A DNA stretch of 64,000 bases from Hymenobacter fodinae (lineage in GTDB: Bacteria; Bacteroidota; Bacteroidia; Cytophagales; Hymenobacteraceae), in the NCBI RefSeq assembly GCF_004745825.1, contig NZ_SRLA01000004.1:434001-498000 (forward strand). Reading direction: 5' to 3'. Below are positions 8,439-17,200 of this stretch, one piece after another (position 1 is the stretch's first letter; each line of letters starts with the position of its first letter). The position numbers were made by a program, and so were the translations under genes. Under the pieces are notes generated by a model. That model made no database searches. It worked only from the letters and a program-made list of their open reading frames with translations, and had not been told where the DNA came from.

Positions 8439-8446
8439 CAAAGGTA
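8439..8446 (-). promoter_or_regulatory. -7 element for glutamate dehydrogenase
   Basis: TACCTTTG on the - strand, about 90 nt upstream of ATG 8349; a full match to TAnnTTTG. Confidence 0.55.
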
Positions 8447-8584
8447 GTAGGAATATGCCATACGCAAGGCGTAGCGGGTGGGGTGCACTTTCCCATAACC
8501 TTCGTTCTAGGCTACTCTACGCACAAAAACAGCACCAAACACCTGTTAGTTTTCAACAAACTGACGTGCGGCTGGTAATAGCAC

Positions 8585-8617
8585 AAAAAAAGCCCGTGAA
8601 AATATTTTCCACGGGCT
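8585..8617 (-). terminator. Intrinsic terminator downstream of cdsA
   Basis: Stem AGCCCGTG/CACGGGCT with an AT-rich self-complementary loop, followed on the - strand by a run of T (complement of 8585-8590). It ends the CPBP-cdsA transcript before the glutamate dehydrogenase promoter. Confidence 0.8.
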
Positions 8618-8649
8618 ATACCTCAGTAGCTACCTAAGCGGCAAGTGGC

Positions 8650-9555
8650 CTAACTGAGGACCAGTTGCAACAACGCCAGAACCGGCAGAATAAACAGAAA
8701 CGCATCAAACCGATCTAGCAAGCCACCGTGACCAGGCATAATACGGCCAGAGTCCTTCACATCAACGCTGCGCTTGAGCATAGACTCGGCCAAGTCGCCA
8801 AGCGGACCGAACACGGCTACCACGCCCGCTACTACCAAGCGGTAGGTTAAAGAGAGTTCTGGCAGTAAGTAGCCCAAGGCCCAACCCATTGCCAGTGTTA
8901 GAAGGAAGCCTCCTACGGCTCCTTCCCAGGTTTTACCGGGTGATATTTTGGGGGCCAACTTGTGCTTGCCCAACGTTTTGCCCGCCGCGTAAGCCCCGAT
9001 ATCCGACGACCACACCAGCAGTAGAAGGGCGAAGATGCGGCGGTAATCATAACTTTCTCGACCACTGAATGCCACTACGCTCAACAGGCTCATTGGCAAG
9101 CTTACGTACAGGATGCCTAGTAACGCTACTCCTACATTTGCGAAAGGAGGTATGTCGTGATTTTCTCGAGGCCACGAATACATTTCCCTCAAGATTAGAA
9201 TAGTAGGCAGCAAGAAAGCCACTATGTATAAACTGTTTTCAGCTGGCTCTATAGTGTTAAGCCAGGTAAGACTATCATTGGTCTCAAGCACGGCCGTACT
9301 TCCTGCTACCCCGGCATGATAACCCGCACTCTGCAGAAAATAGATAGCAGTGAATAACACCATACTCAATGCGCCCCCCAGCAACGCCGCCGGCTTGTAC
9401 CCAGCGTGGCGCATCATACGGTAGAACTCCCAGAGCATCCGCATCTGCACCAGCCCAAAGAACAAGGCAAACGTCCAGGCGCTGTACCACACGCTGCCTA
9501 GCAGCAAGACGGCCCCAATGACCCCAAATAGTATCCGCTGGGCCAAGTTGGACAT
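8650..9555 (-). CDS. cdsA: Phosphatidate cytidylyltransferase CdsA
   Basis: A 301-residue integral membrane enzyme that makes CDP-diacylglycerol from phosphatidate and CTP. About eight hydrophobic segments are visible. The signature is in the C-terminal half: SPGKTWEGAVGGF, then VFGPLGDLAESMLKRSVDVKDSGRIMPGHGGLLDRFD in the usual order. The open frame reads 108 codons further upstream with no conserved features, so ATG 9555 (MSNLAQRI) is taken. It works in the same pathway as the nearby psd. The CPBP protease gene lies 148 nt upstream on the same strand. Confidence 0.93.
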   Translation of the reverse strand: MSNLAQRILFGVIGAVLLLGSVWYSAWTFALFFGLVQMRMLWEFYRMMRHAGYKPAALLGGALSMVLFTAIYFLQSAGYHAGVAGSTAVLETNDSLTWLNTIEPAENSLYIVAFLLPTILILREMYSWPRENHDIPPFANVGVALLGILYVSLPMSLLSVVAFSGRESYDYRRIFALLLLVWSSDIGAYAAGKTLGKHKLAPKISPGKTWEGAVGGFLLTLAMGWALGYLLPELSLTYRLVVAGVVAVFGPLGDLAESMLKRSVDVKDSGRIMPGHGGLLDRFDAFLFILPVLALLQLVLS

Positions 9556-9703
9556 AGGTGGCTTGCTGGTAGCAGGTTCAGTGGCCGGCTGCGGGGTGGG
9601 AGCGGGAGAGGTGGGCAAGGACGAGGAGAGTTGGAGAGTGATACAGGCAAACAAGAACCTAAAGTGGCCTAGCGGCAAAATACAGGCCTCTTTCGAGGGT
9701 TTT

Positions 9704-10753
9704 CTATTTATTTTCCCGGGTGATATCGACGCCGTGGTGGCTGAGGGTGCGGGCCGGTACTGGGGCGTCAGCAGAAGCCACGGCCACGCCGCCACTGCTG
9801 AGCGTGTGCATTTCAGTGGGCAGTTCATCGGCGTGTGGAGCCTGCATGTGGCGGCGCAACAGCCAAAGTAAACCTGCACATACCACCAAGGAAAGCAGCA
9901 TTAGCGGCCACGGCAGGGCTTCGGTAGAGTCGGGGTCGAAGGCGGTAGTTGACCACTCCCGCTGCTGAATGTAGAGCAGCAGCAATTGAAAGCCGTTTTG
10001 GGCAAAGTGTGCGGCAATGGGCACGAAAATATTACCGCTCCACTCGTATAAGTACCCTAGTACTAGGCCTAGCACAAAGCGCGGCACAAACCCTAGAAAC
10101 TGAAAGTGAATAGCGCTGAAGATGGCCGCGGCCAACCAGATACCCACATGGCGCGAATTAAACCACTGCACCAGATTGCGCTGAATCACGCCCCTGAAAA
10201 ACAGCTCTTCGCTTACAGCTGGCACCACGGCAATAACCAGCACGGCTACCAGAAAGCGGGTAAGGGAGGTAAACCGCGTGAGAAAACGCGTGATAATCTG
10301 CGCCTTATCCTCCATAGCCTTGGCCTTCACTTCCCAACTGTGCAGGAAATCGGGCAAGTGCGCGTGGGCGTTCCAATCAATCAGCCCGGACATAAAGGGC
10401 AGGCTAATGATAATCAGTGCCATGGCCACCAGCGCCCACCAGAGTGGCACTGGCCTACGAGGGGCAAAATAGTCGGCTAGCTTATGCCCGGTTAAGGCAG
10501 CCAATACTATGGCCGCCCCGCCCACTCCACCTAGCAGGAGCAGGCCTTGGCTGAGCATCATTACGCCCCAACCATTGGGGTAAGCCTGCGGTGCCTGCTG
10601 CACGTTGCCCATCTCCAGCAGGCCTACGTGAAAGAACAGATTGCTGCACACTGCAATCAACAAGCTCGACAGGCAAAACATCACAAATGCTACCACCAAC
10701 AACAGAAGCAGGTTGGCGGCGGGGTGCAACCGACTGGAGACGAAACCTTTCAT
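9704..10753 (-). CDS. CPBP family intramembrane glutamic endopeptidase
   Basis: A 349-residue multi-pass membrane protein of the CAAX-protease/bacteriocin-processing (Abi, CPBP) family. The catalytic motif EELFFRGVIQRNL (EExxxR) and the second motif FSAIHFQFLGFVPRFVLGLVLGYLYEW (H in helix) are clear. Hydrophobic segments begin at residues about 10-35 and 60-85. Start ATG 10753 (MKGFVSS) is chosen, since the upstream extension has no family similarity. Substrates are unknown. Probably cotranscribed with cdsA. Confidence 0.88.
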   Translation of the reverse strand: MKGFVSSRLHPAANLLLLLVVAFVMFCLSSLLIAVCSNLFFHVGLLEMGNVQQAPQAYPNGWGVMMLSQGLLLLGGVGGAAIVLAALTGHKLADYFAPRRPVPLWWALVAMALIIISLPFMSGLIDWNAHAHLPDFLHSWEVKAKAMEDKAQIITRFLTRFTSLTRFLVAVLVIAVVPAVSEELFFRGVIQRNLVQWFNSRHVGIWLAAAIFSAIHFQFLGFVPRFVLGLVLGYLYEWSGNIFVPIAAHFAQNGFQLLLLYIQQREWSTTAFDPDSTEALPWPLMLLSLVVCAGLLWLLRRHMQAPHADELPTEMHTLSSGGVAVASADAPVPARTLSHHGVDITRENK

Positions 10754-10843
10754 AGGTGGTTGGGGTCTTGAGGACTTAGATCTTGGGCTTGAATGCCGTG
10801 CAACGCTTGTGTAGATGAACGTTGGCCAAGAACTCAAGCTCTT

Positions 10844-10859
10844 AGGGTCCTAAGACCCT
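10844..10859. repeat. Small hairpin between CPBP and dusB
   Basis: AGGGTC-CTAA-GACCCT lies in the divergent intergenic region, 11 nt upstream of the dusB -7 element. Its position suggests a leader or operator element; no T-tract. Confidence 0.35.
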
Positions 10860-10869
10860 GAACTAATCG

Positions 10870-10877
10870 TAAATTTG
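10870..10877 (+). promoter_or_regulatory. -7 element for dusB
   Basis: TAAATTTG, 25 nt upstream of the GTG start codon at 10902; supports that start. Confidence 0.6.
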
Positions 10878-10901
10878 CGCAAAATACTAGAATAGACTGC
10901 C

Positions 10902-11891
10902 GTGGTACACATCCGCAACATTGCCTTGCCCGATTTCCCTTTGCTGCTCGCGCCCATGGAGGACGTGTCGGACCCGCCGTTCCGGGCCGTGTGCAAGCAG
11001 GGTGGGGCTGATTTGATGTACACCGAGTTTATTTCCTCGGAAGGCCTAATCCGGGCCGCTGCCAAGAGCCGGCAGAAGCTCGACGTGTTCGACTACGAGC
11101 GGCCCATCGGCATTCAGCTGTTCGGTTCCGACGTGGAAACCATGGGCGAGTGCGCCCGCATCAGCACCGAAGCCGGCCCCGACCTCATCGACATCAACTA
11201 CGGCTGCCCCGTGAAGCAGGTAGCCTGCCGGGGTGCTGGCGCCGCCCTGCTCCGCGACATTCCGAAGATGGTAGAAATGACGGCCGCCGTGGTCAAAAAC
11301 ACCCACCTGCCCGTAACGGTGAAAACCCGCCTGGGCTGGGACGACTCGACCAAGAACGTGGAGGACGTGGCCGAGCGCCTGCAAGACATTGGCATTGAGG
11401 CCCTGACCATACACGGCCGCACCCGCGTGCAGATGTACAAGGGCGAGGCCGACTGGGAGCTGATTGGCCGCATCAAGAACAACCCGCGCATCAAAATTCC
11501 CATCTTCGGCAACGGTGATATTGATTCGCCCCAGAAGGCCGTGGAGTACAAAAACCGCTACGGTGTGGACGGCGTGATGATTGGCCGCGCCGCTATTGGC
11601 TACCCCTGGATTTTCCGGGAAGTGAAGCACTACGCCGCTACTGGCCAACTGCTGGCCCCGCCCACCGTGGAAGAGCGGGTGCAAGCCTGCCGCATGCATT
11701 TTGAGAAAAGCTTGGAGTGGAAGGGCCCGCGGGCCGGCATCTTCGAGATGCGCCGCCATTACGCCCAGTATTTCCGTGGCCTAGAAGGTGCCCGCCAGTG
11801 GCGCACCCGCCTCGTGGAAAGCAACGACCCGGCGGAAATCCACGCCATCATGGACGAAATCATTGCCGCCGAGCCGGTTCTAGTGGCCTAG
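10902..11891 (+). CDS. dusB: tRNA-dihydrouridine synthase DusB
   Basis: A 329-residue FMN-dependent reductase that converts uridine to dihydrouridine in tRNA D-loops. The TIM barrel starts with LAPMEDVSDPPFR. The active-site segment IDINYGCPVKQVACRGAGAALL contains the catalytic Cys. TVKTRLGWDD and the FMN phosphate site IPIFGNGDI and GVMIGRAAIGYPWIF follow. Start is GTG at 10902, with a -7 element 25 nt upstream and no in-frame ATG before it. The small C-terminal helical domain is present, so the protein is full length. Confidence 0.93.
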   Translation: MVHIRNIALPDFPLLLAPMEDVSDPPFRAVCKQGGADLMYTEFISSEGLIRAAAKSRQKLDVFDYERPIGIQLFGSDVETMGECARISTEAGPDLIDINYGCPVKQVACRGAGAALLRDIPKMVEMTAAVVKNTHLPVTVKTRLGWDDSTKNVEDVAERLQDIGIEALTIHGRTRVQMYKGEADWELIGRIKNNPRIKIPIFGNGDIDSPQKAVEYKNRYGVDGVMIGRAAIGYPWIFREVKHYAATGQLLAPPTVEERVQACRMHFEKSLEWKGPRAGIFEMRRHYAQYFRGLEGARQWRTRLVESNDPAEIHAIMDEIIAAEPVLVA

Positions 11892-11911
11892 CCTGCCACC
11901 TGCTTTCAATA

Positions 11912-11963
11912 AACGTCATTCCGGGCGCAGACGAGATTCCTCGACTACGCTCGGAATGACGTT
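11912..11963. repeat. REP-like palindromic dispersed element
   Basis: Imperfect 24-25-bp inverted arms (about 21 matches) begin with AACGTCATTCCG and end with CGGAATGACGTT. The type GTCATTCCGAGCG...GAGGAATCTCG is a commonly seen dispersed intergenic palindrome. It lies in the 95-nt gap after dusB. A RAYT-type transposase gene is 1.6 kb away. Confidence 0.6.
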
Positions 11964-11986
11964 CTACATTTTATTAATCCCCTCCC

Positions 11987-12946
11987 ATGCCTACCGCCCC
12001 CGCCCCGGCCGTTACCTCCGCTCCTGGTTCCCCGACCGTGGCCCCGCCCCCACCCCACCGCACGCCGGCCTCTGCCTGGGTGCTGCTGCTGATTCTGGCC
12101 AGCATCTGGGGCACGTCGTTTATCCTGATGAAGAAGGGCTTGGTGGTGTTTTCGGCCCTGGAGCTGGGGGCTACGCGGGTGAGCGTAGCGGCGCTGCTGC
12201 TCCTGCCGTTTGCCCTCAAGCATATTGGCAAGGTTGAGCGCAGCCGCTTTAAGTGGCTGGTGTTGAGTGGCGTGGTAGGTACGCTGGTACCAGCTTTCCT
12301 GTTTGCTTACGCCGAAACCCGCTTGGCCTCAGGCTTAGCGGGGGTACTCAACGCCCTCACGGCCGTATTTACCCTGGTGGTAGGCGCGGCCTTCTTTGGG
12401 CAGAAACTGACGGGCCTGCGGGTGCTGGGGATAGGCCTAGGCTTGGCGGGCACGGTAGTATTAATGCTGCTGGGCGGCAGCGGCGGCGATGCTACCCCCT
12501 CCGGGGAAAGCAATGCCTGGTACGGCCTGTACATTGTGCTGGCTACATTGGGCTACGGCTTCAGCGTCAACATCATCAAGCATCACCTGAGCGGCATTCC
12601 GTCGGTGGCCGTAACGGGACTGTTGCTGCTGTTCATTGGCGGGCCGGCCCTGGCCTTCCTGCTAACTAGCACGCAGTTCCTCTACAAGCTGCAGCACGTG
12701 CCCGGCGCCTGGACGGCTTTCGGCTACATTGTGCTGCTGGCTACTATGAGCACGGCCGTGGCCATGGTGCTGTTCAACAAGCTTATCCAAAGCTCCACGG
12801 CGTTATTCGCGGCCTCCAACACCTACTTGGTGCCCATTATGGCCCTGGGCTGGGGCCTCCTCGACGGAGAACAGTTTAACCTCTGGCACCTGCTGGGCAT
12901 GTTGATTATCCTGGTCAGCGTCGCCATCATTCACCGGGCGAAGTAA
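11987..12946 (+). CDS. EamA/DMT family transporter
   Basis: A 319-residue integral membrane protein of the drug/metabolite transporter superfamily with two tandem EamA domains (about residues 28-165 and 180-318) and about ten hydrophobic helices. The start of the first domain (LILASIWGTSFILMKKGL) and the Pro/Leu-rich helices fit the family. The N-terminal 25 residues are Pro/Ala rich and cytoplasmic. Substrate unknown (amino acids, metabolites or drugs). Single gene following dusB. Confidence 0.87.
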   Translation: MPTAPAPAVTSAPGSPTVAPPPPHRTPASAWVLLLILASIWGTSFILMKKGLVVFSALELGATRVSVAALLLLPFALKHIGKVERSRFKWLVLSGVVGTLVPAFLFAYAETRLASGLAGVLNALTAVFTLVVGAAFFGQKLTGLRVLGIGLGLAGTVVLMLLGGSGGDATPSGESNAWYGLYIVLATLGYGFSVNIIKHHLSGIPSVAVTGLLLLFIGGPALAFLLTSTQFLYKLQHVPGAWTAFGYIVLLATMSTAVAMVLFNKLIQSSTALFAASNTYLVPIMALGWGLLDGEQFNLWHLLGMLIILVSVAIIHRAK

Positions 12947-12963
12947 GCCGGTGCGCTTGACGG

Positions 12964-13530
12964 CTATAGCTGGATAGAATTGAAAAACTCCATTCGCTCA
13001 GCTTCCTTAAAATCCCCGGATTGACGTAGCGGCAAGAAATGTAGTTGGTATACCACCTTGCCCACCGTGAAGCAGCGGATATACTTGATTACTGGTAGCC
13101 CCTCTGCACTTGCTGCCTTGTATTTGACGGTAATCAAGTCAATGTCATCCTGTTGCGTTATCGACTGCTCTAATAAATTAGGATAATCACCCCCAAGCAT
13201 TATTGGAATAGCTCGGTCTATATAATAGTTTTTCCGCTCTTCAAAAGTTGGCAGCACTACCGGCTCCTCAGCCAGTGGAATCCGAACTACCACGTAGATA
13301 GCGGCGGTGTCTTGCAGCGTATAGGCTTGACTATTCTTCACCATAGCATCTTGTCGCCGCTCAGGGTTGACAACCGCCATAGTTCCCGGCACATCCACTT
13401 CTTGTGGTTTCGCTGGCAATGCCACCGTTAGCTGGTCATCTATTTTTACTGGTATCCACGAAGTTTCTGTTTTGTGACGCACACAGTTGCACCACAACAG
13501 CGTCAGGATAAAAACACCAATGTATTTCAT
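12964..13530 (-). CDS. Hypothetical exported protein, probable lipoprotein
   Basis: A 188-residue protein starting MKYIGVFILTLLWCNC, a short positively charged N-terminus, hydrophobic core and cysteines at a possible lipobox (not a textbook L-x-G-C). An ATG 13 codons upstream is possible but would bury the signal peptide. The rest is soluble, mixed alpha/beta, with no family I recognise. It is followed closely upstream by the RAYT-like gene on the same strand. Confidence 0.65.
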   Translation of the reverse strand: MKYIGVFILTLLWCNCVRHKTETSWIPVKIDDQLTVALPAKPQEVDVPGTMAVVNPERRQDAMVKNSQAYTLQDTAAIYVVVRIPLAEEPVVLPTFEERKNYYIDRAIPIMLGGDYPNLLEQSITQQDDIDLITVKYKAASAEGLPVIKYIRCFTVGKVVYQLHFLPLRQSGDFKEAERMEFFNSIQL

Positions 13531-13597
13531 ATAGTTAGCAAGGCCTCTGACCTCAATGTTACGCTTCATTTATTCCGGCTCCCTCCTGCACGTATGG

Positions 13598-14146
13598 TCA
13601 GTCGTGGAACCGGTCCGGCAGCTGTAGGCGCTGGGGGTGACCTAGCAGGTACTGACGAATGCGGTCAAGCTCGGCGGCATCTAGCACGGGCAGCTCATGG
13701 AAGCCGGTTTGCCAAAAGTCGGCTTCGGGCGGGAGCTGGCCGCGCAGAAGGCGCCGGGCCTGGGTGGCGGTACGCTGGTGAAGCAGTTCCAGGGCCTTAT
13801 ACAGCGACACTGACTGGCCTAGCGGCAAGTGCAACACCGCGTGCAAGTGGTTAGGCAGCAATACAAAGCACGGCACGTGCAACCCTTGCTCTTCTAGCAT
13901 CAGCAGCTCCCCGGCTACCATTTCAGCTAGCTTTTCCTTCTCCAAGTATGCCGGCCCCACGGTGCGAGCGTCGAGCAGGGCATCGAAGCCGGCGAAGAAC
14001 TTTTTTTCAGCGCGGCGGTGAGCTTCCGGAGAGCCAGCGGCTTGTTGGGCGACTACGCGCTGGGCGTGCAGCTCCCGGCCTGCCCTCGCCGGAATGGAGC
14101 CGGCCAAGCGCAGGGTAAGCAGAATGGTTTCGCCGGGTGGGAGCAT
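13598..14146 (-). CDS. REP-associated tyrosine transposase (RAYT)-like protein
   Basis: A 182-residue Y1/HUH-type transposase domain protein. Visible: an N-terminal beta strand ILLTLRLAGSIP, the metal-binding HUH motif in LLPNHLHAVLHLPLG, the FWQTGFHELPV segment and the helix ELDRIRQYLLGHPQRL, the order seen in RAYTs. Such proteins cleave single-stranded REP hairpins and are normally single-copy chromosomal genes, not full insertion sequences. A CTCTGCG-repeat lies just upstream and a REP-like palindrome 1.6 kb away. I am confident of the fold but not of its activity. Confidence 0.75.
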   Translation of the reverse strand: MLPPGETILLTLRLAGSIPARAGRELHAQRVVAQQAAGSPEAHRRAEKKFFAGFDALLDARTVGPAYLEKEKLAEMVAGELLMLEEQGLHVPCFVLLPNHLHAVLHLPLGQSVSLYKALELLHQRTATQARRLLRGQLPPEADFWQTGFHELPVLDAAELDRIRQYLLGHPQRLQLPDRFHD

Positions 14147-14157
14147 GGTCGTTCTGA

Positions 14158-14200
14158 TGAGAGTTCCCGCAGAGGACGCAGAGGTTTTTCGCAGAAGGCG
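14158..14200. repeat. CTCTGCG-type dispersed repeat upstream of the RAYT gene
   Basis: On the - strand, three successive TCTGCG units with spacers occur, the last two spelling CCTCTGCGTCCTCTGCG. This kind of repeat is recurrent in Bacteroidota intergenic regions. It separates the RAYT gene from the end of the helicase gene. Confidence 0.45.
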
Positions 14201-14215
14201 CTGAGCTGTTCTGGA

Positions 14216-17200
14216 TTAGGCTGGGTGCAGGATGCCGTTTAGCTCCACTACCTCTCCCCTTTCGAGCAACCCAGCTAGTACCGGCTCCAGTTGCTGGCGC
14301 ATTTCATCTGACAACCGACTGAAGCCGAGCAGGCGGACGGAGGGTAGGAACACGGCCTCGCGGGGCAGGGCAAAGCTTTGCTCTACTACGGTGCGCAGGG
14401 CGCGGGCTAGCTCTTCGGGCGCCACGAAGGCCAGCTTGCGGGATATAGCGGGCAGGCTGCTCCGGTCGCGCAGGGGCGGTTGCTGCATGGTAATGTCCCA
14501 GAGGAAGTTGCCTTGTTGGCGCAGATGGCGCAGATTGGCTGCCAATAGGGCCGCGTCGCGGCCGGTTTTGCGCATGCGAGCCCCTACCTGGGCAGCGCCA
14601 CTGGCTTGAGCTAGGCGGCGGGTGGCTTCGTCAAGGTGAATGGGGCTTTCGATGCGCACTATCTGAGTAAGCCAGTTAGCCAACTGGCCTAGGCTGTGCT
14701 GGTGCAGCTCGCGGTGGCCTACGGCAGCCGGTAGCTGCGCCACTTGGTACGGCTCGGCTACCACTTGGTCGGCAGCGGAAAGCTCCTCGCGTTCAACTCC
14801 CGTTGTTTCTGGTGCTGGTTCAGGTTCTGCCGGCTCGTTGGGGTCGTCCTGAGCGGCGTGGCGACGGGCTTCTTCAATGGCTTGCACCGCGCGCTCGGTT
14901 TCACGTTGGGGATCCCGGAACCAGTCGGTGCTCCAGATGCGGTGCAGGCGCCAGCCCACGGCTTCGAGCACCTGCTGGCGCAGCCGGTCCCGGTCGCGGG
15001 CCGAGCGGGCGGAGTGATACATGGCCCCATCGCACTCAATGCCCAGCACGTAGCGGCCGGGCTGGTCGGGGTCTACTACCGCCAGATCGATATAAAAGCC
15101 CTGGCTGCCAATCTGGGAGCGTACGGTGTAGCCACGGGCTGTTAGCGTCCGGTACACGGCTTCCTCAAACGGCGACTCCATTGCGCGGCCGGTTTCCTCG
15201 TTTTGGTTTAGGCGCCCATGCTGGGCGAAGTTCAGAAAGGTTTTGAGCGCGGCCACGCCTTTGGCGCGGGTACGGCTGAGGTCCAGATCATCGGCGGTGA
15301 GGTTGGTAAACACCTCGCACCGCTGCTTGGCCCGGGTGATAAGCACGTTCAGGCGTCGCTCGCCCCCTTCCCCGTTCAGGGGGCCAAAGCTCATGGTTAG
15401 ATAGCCATCCTTGGTGCGGCCATAGCCCACGCTGATCAGAATAACGTCGCGCTCATCGCCCTGCACGTTTTCGAGGTTCTTGATGAAGAAGGGCTCATGG
15501 GGGTGCCGGTTGAAGAACGATTCCGTTTCGGGGTGCTGGCGACGCATCTTTTCCAGTGCGTCCTGAATGGCCTGGCGCTGGGCCGTGCTGAAGGCAACTA
15601 CACCCAGCGTGAGGCGCGGCGTGGTACGGGCGTGGTGCAGCACGGCTTCGGCCACCGCTTGGGCCTCCAAGGGATTGGTACGCGTGGTACCCCGCTCGTA
15701 ATGCGTTTCGGGCAGATGATGGTAGACCAGCCCGAGTTGCCCCTGCCCGCCAGGACTAGGGAAGATGACCAGCTTATCCTCGTAAAACAAGTGGTTGGAA
15801 GCCGCAATCAGCGACTGGTGTAGACTGCGGTAGTGCCAGCGCAACATGCGCTCGGGCATCTGGCGGGCCTTGCACAGCTCCAGAATGCTCTGAATGTCGG
15901 CCGTTACATTTTCCTCGTCGGCTTCTTCTCCGCTACCCGTCAGGGAATCAAAGAACGAGGTGGGCGGCAGTTGCTTAGAATCTCCTACTACCACCAGCTG
16001 CTTGCCCCGCGCAATGGCCCCTAATGCGTCCACGGGCTTTACCTGCGAGGCTTCATCGAACACCACCAGGTCAAATTCCACTGCGCCCGGCGGCAGGTAG
16101 CTAGCCACCGAAAGCGGCGACATCATAAACACCGGCTTGATGGCCTGTATCGCCCTCCCGGCTTGCTGCATAAGCTTGCGCAGGGACAAATGGCGGGTCT
16201 TTTTGGCAAATTCATTACGCAGCAGTAGCATCTGGCCGCCGGCCTGTGGGTGCGGCAAGCCCTCGTGGTGTTGGCGCAAGGCCCGAATGCGGTTGTGGTA
16301 GAGTGAGTCCTGGTCGGCCTGCCGGAAGCGGGCGGCTAGTTCCTCGTGGCTGGCCCGCTCGAACTGCCGCAGGGCCGGGTGCTGTTCGTAGGCCAGGCGC
16401 TGCAGAAATTCCAGCCAGGTTTGCCGCACGGCGGCTCCTAGCAACTGCGGAGCCTGAGGCCAGCTTTCGGCCAGCAGCAAAAGTTCCAGAAGCTGCTCCT
16501 GCTGCACAGTGGCAGCCACGTTGTTCCACTCAGTCATCAAGCGCAGAGCGGGCACATCGGCGGCCCAAGCGGCCAGGGTACTTTGCTGGGTTTCGAAAGA
16601 CTGAAACTGCAGTCGGCCAGCCGGTCCGAAGCGGCGTGCTTCGTTAAGCTGCAGGGCATCAACCACGGCTTGGATGGCCGCGCGGTGCTGCACCAGTGCT
16701 GCCTCTAAGGTAGCCAGGGGTAGGGAGATGGCGCTGGGATTAGTTTCGCGTTGCAAATAGTCAAGCAAACCATCCGGCAACTCCCCGCGTGCAATTCGCT
16801 GGTGGGTAAGGGCTAAGTACTCCTGAATTTTTAACAGCCTGGGCCAGTCGGAGCGCTCAGATTGCCAGTTGGCCCCGAACAGTTGCTGGCCTAGGCCATT
16901 GGCTTCGGCTACTGTTTTAGCGTGGCGGGCTGCTTCGTGAATAGTATCTATTACTGCAATCAGCCCAGCCGACTCCTTGGGCAGCGGTCCGCGCCAGAGG
17001 CTTTGCAGGCGCTTGCGGGCCCGGCGGTAGTCGCCGTTGAGGAAGTTCCACCACTTGTCGCCAGCGGATAGCAGGGTGGCGCGCTCCGCCAGAAGCTGCT
17101 GGTCCCAGGCTTCGGGCAACAGGGTTGCCTCGTGCTGCTGACGTAGCGAGTTGTAGGCCAGTCCAGCTCTCAGTATTTCCTGGATGCGCCCCGCCTGCTG

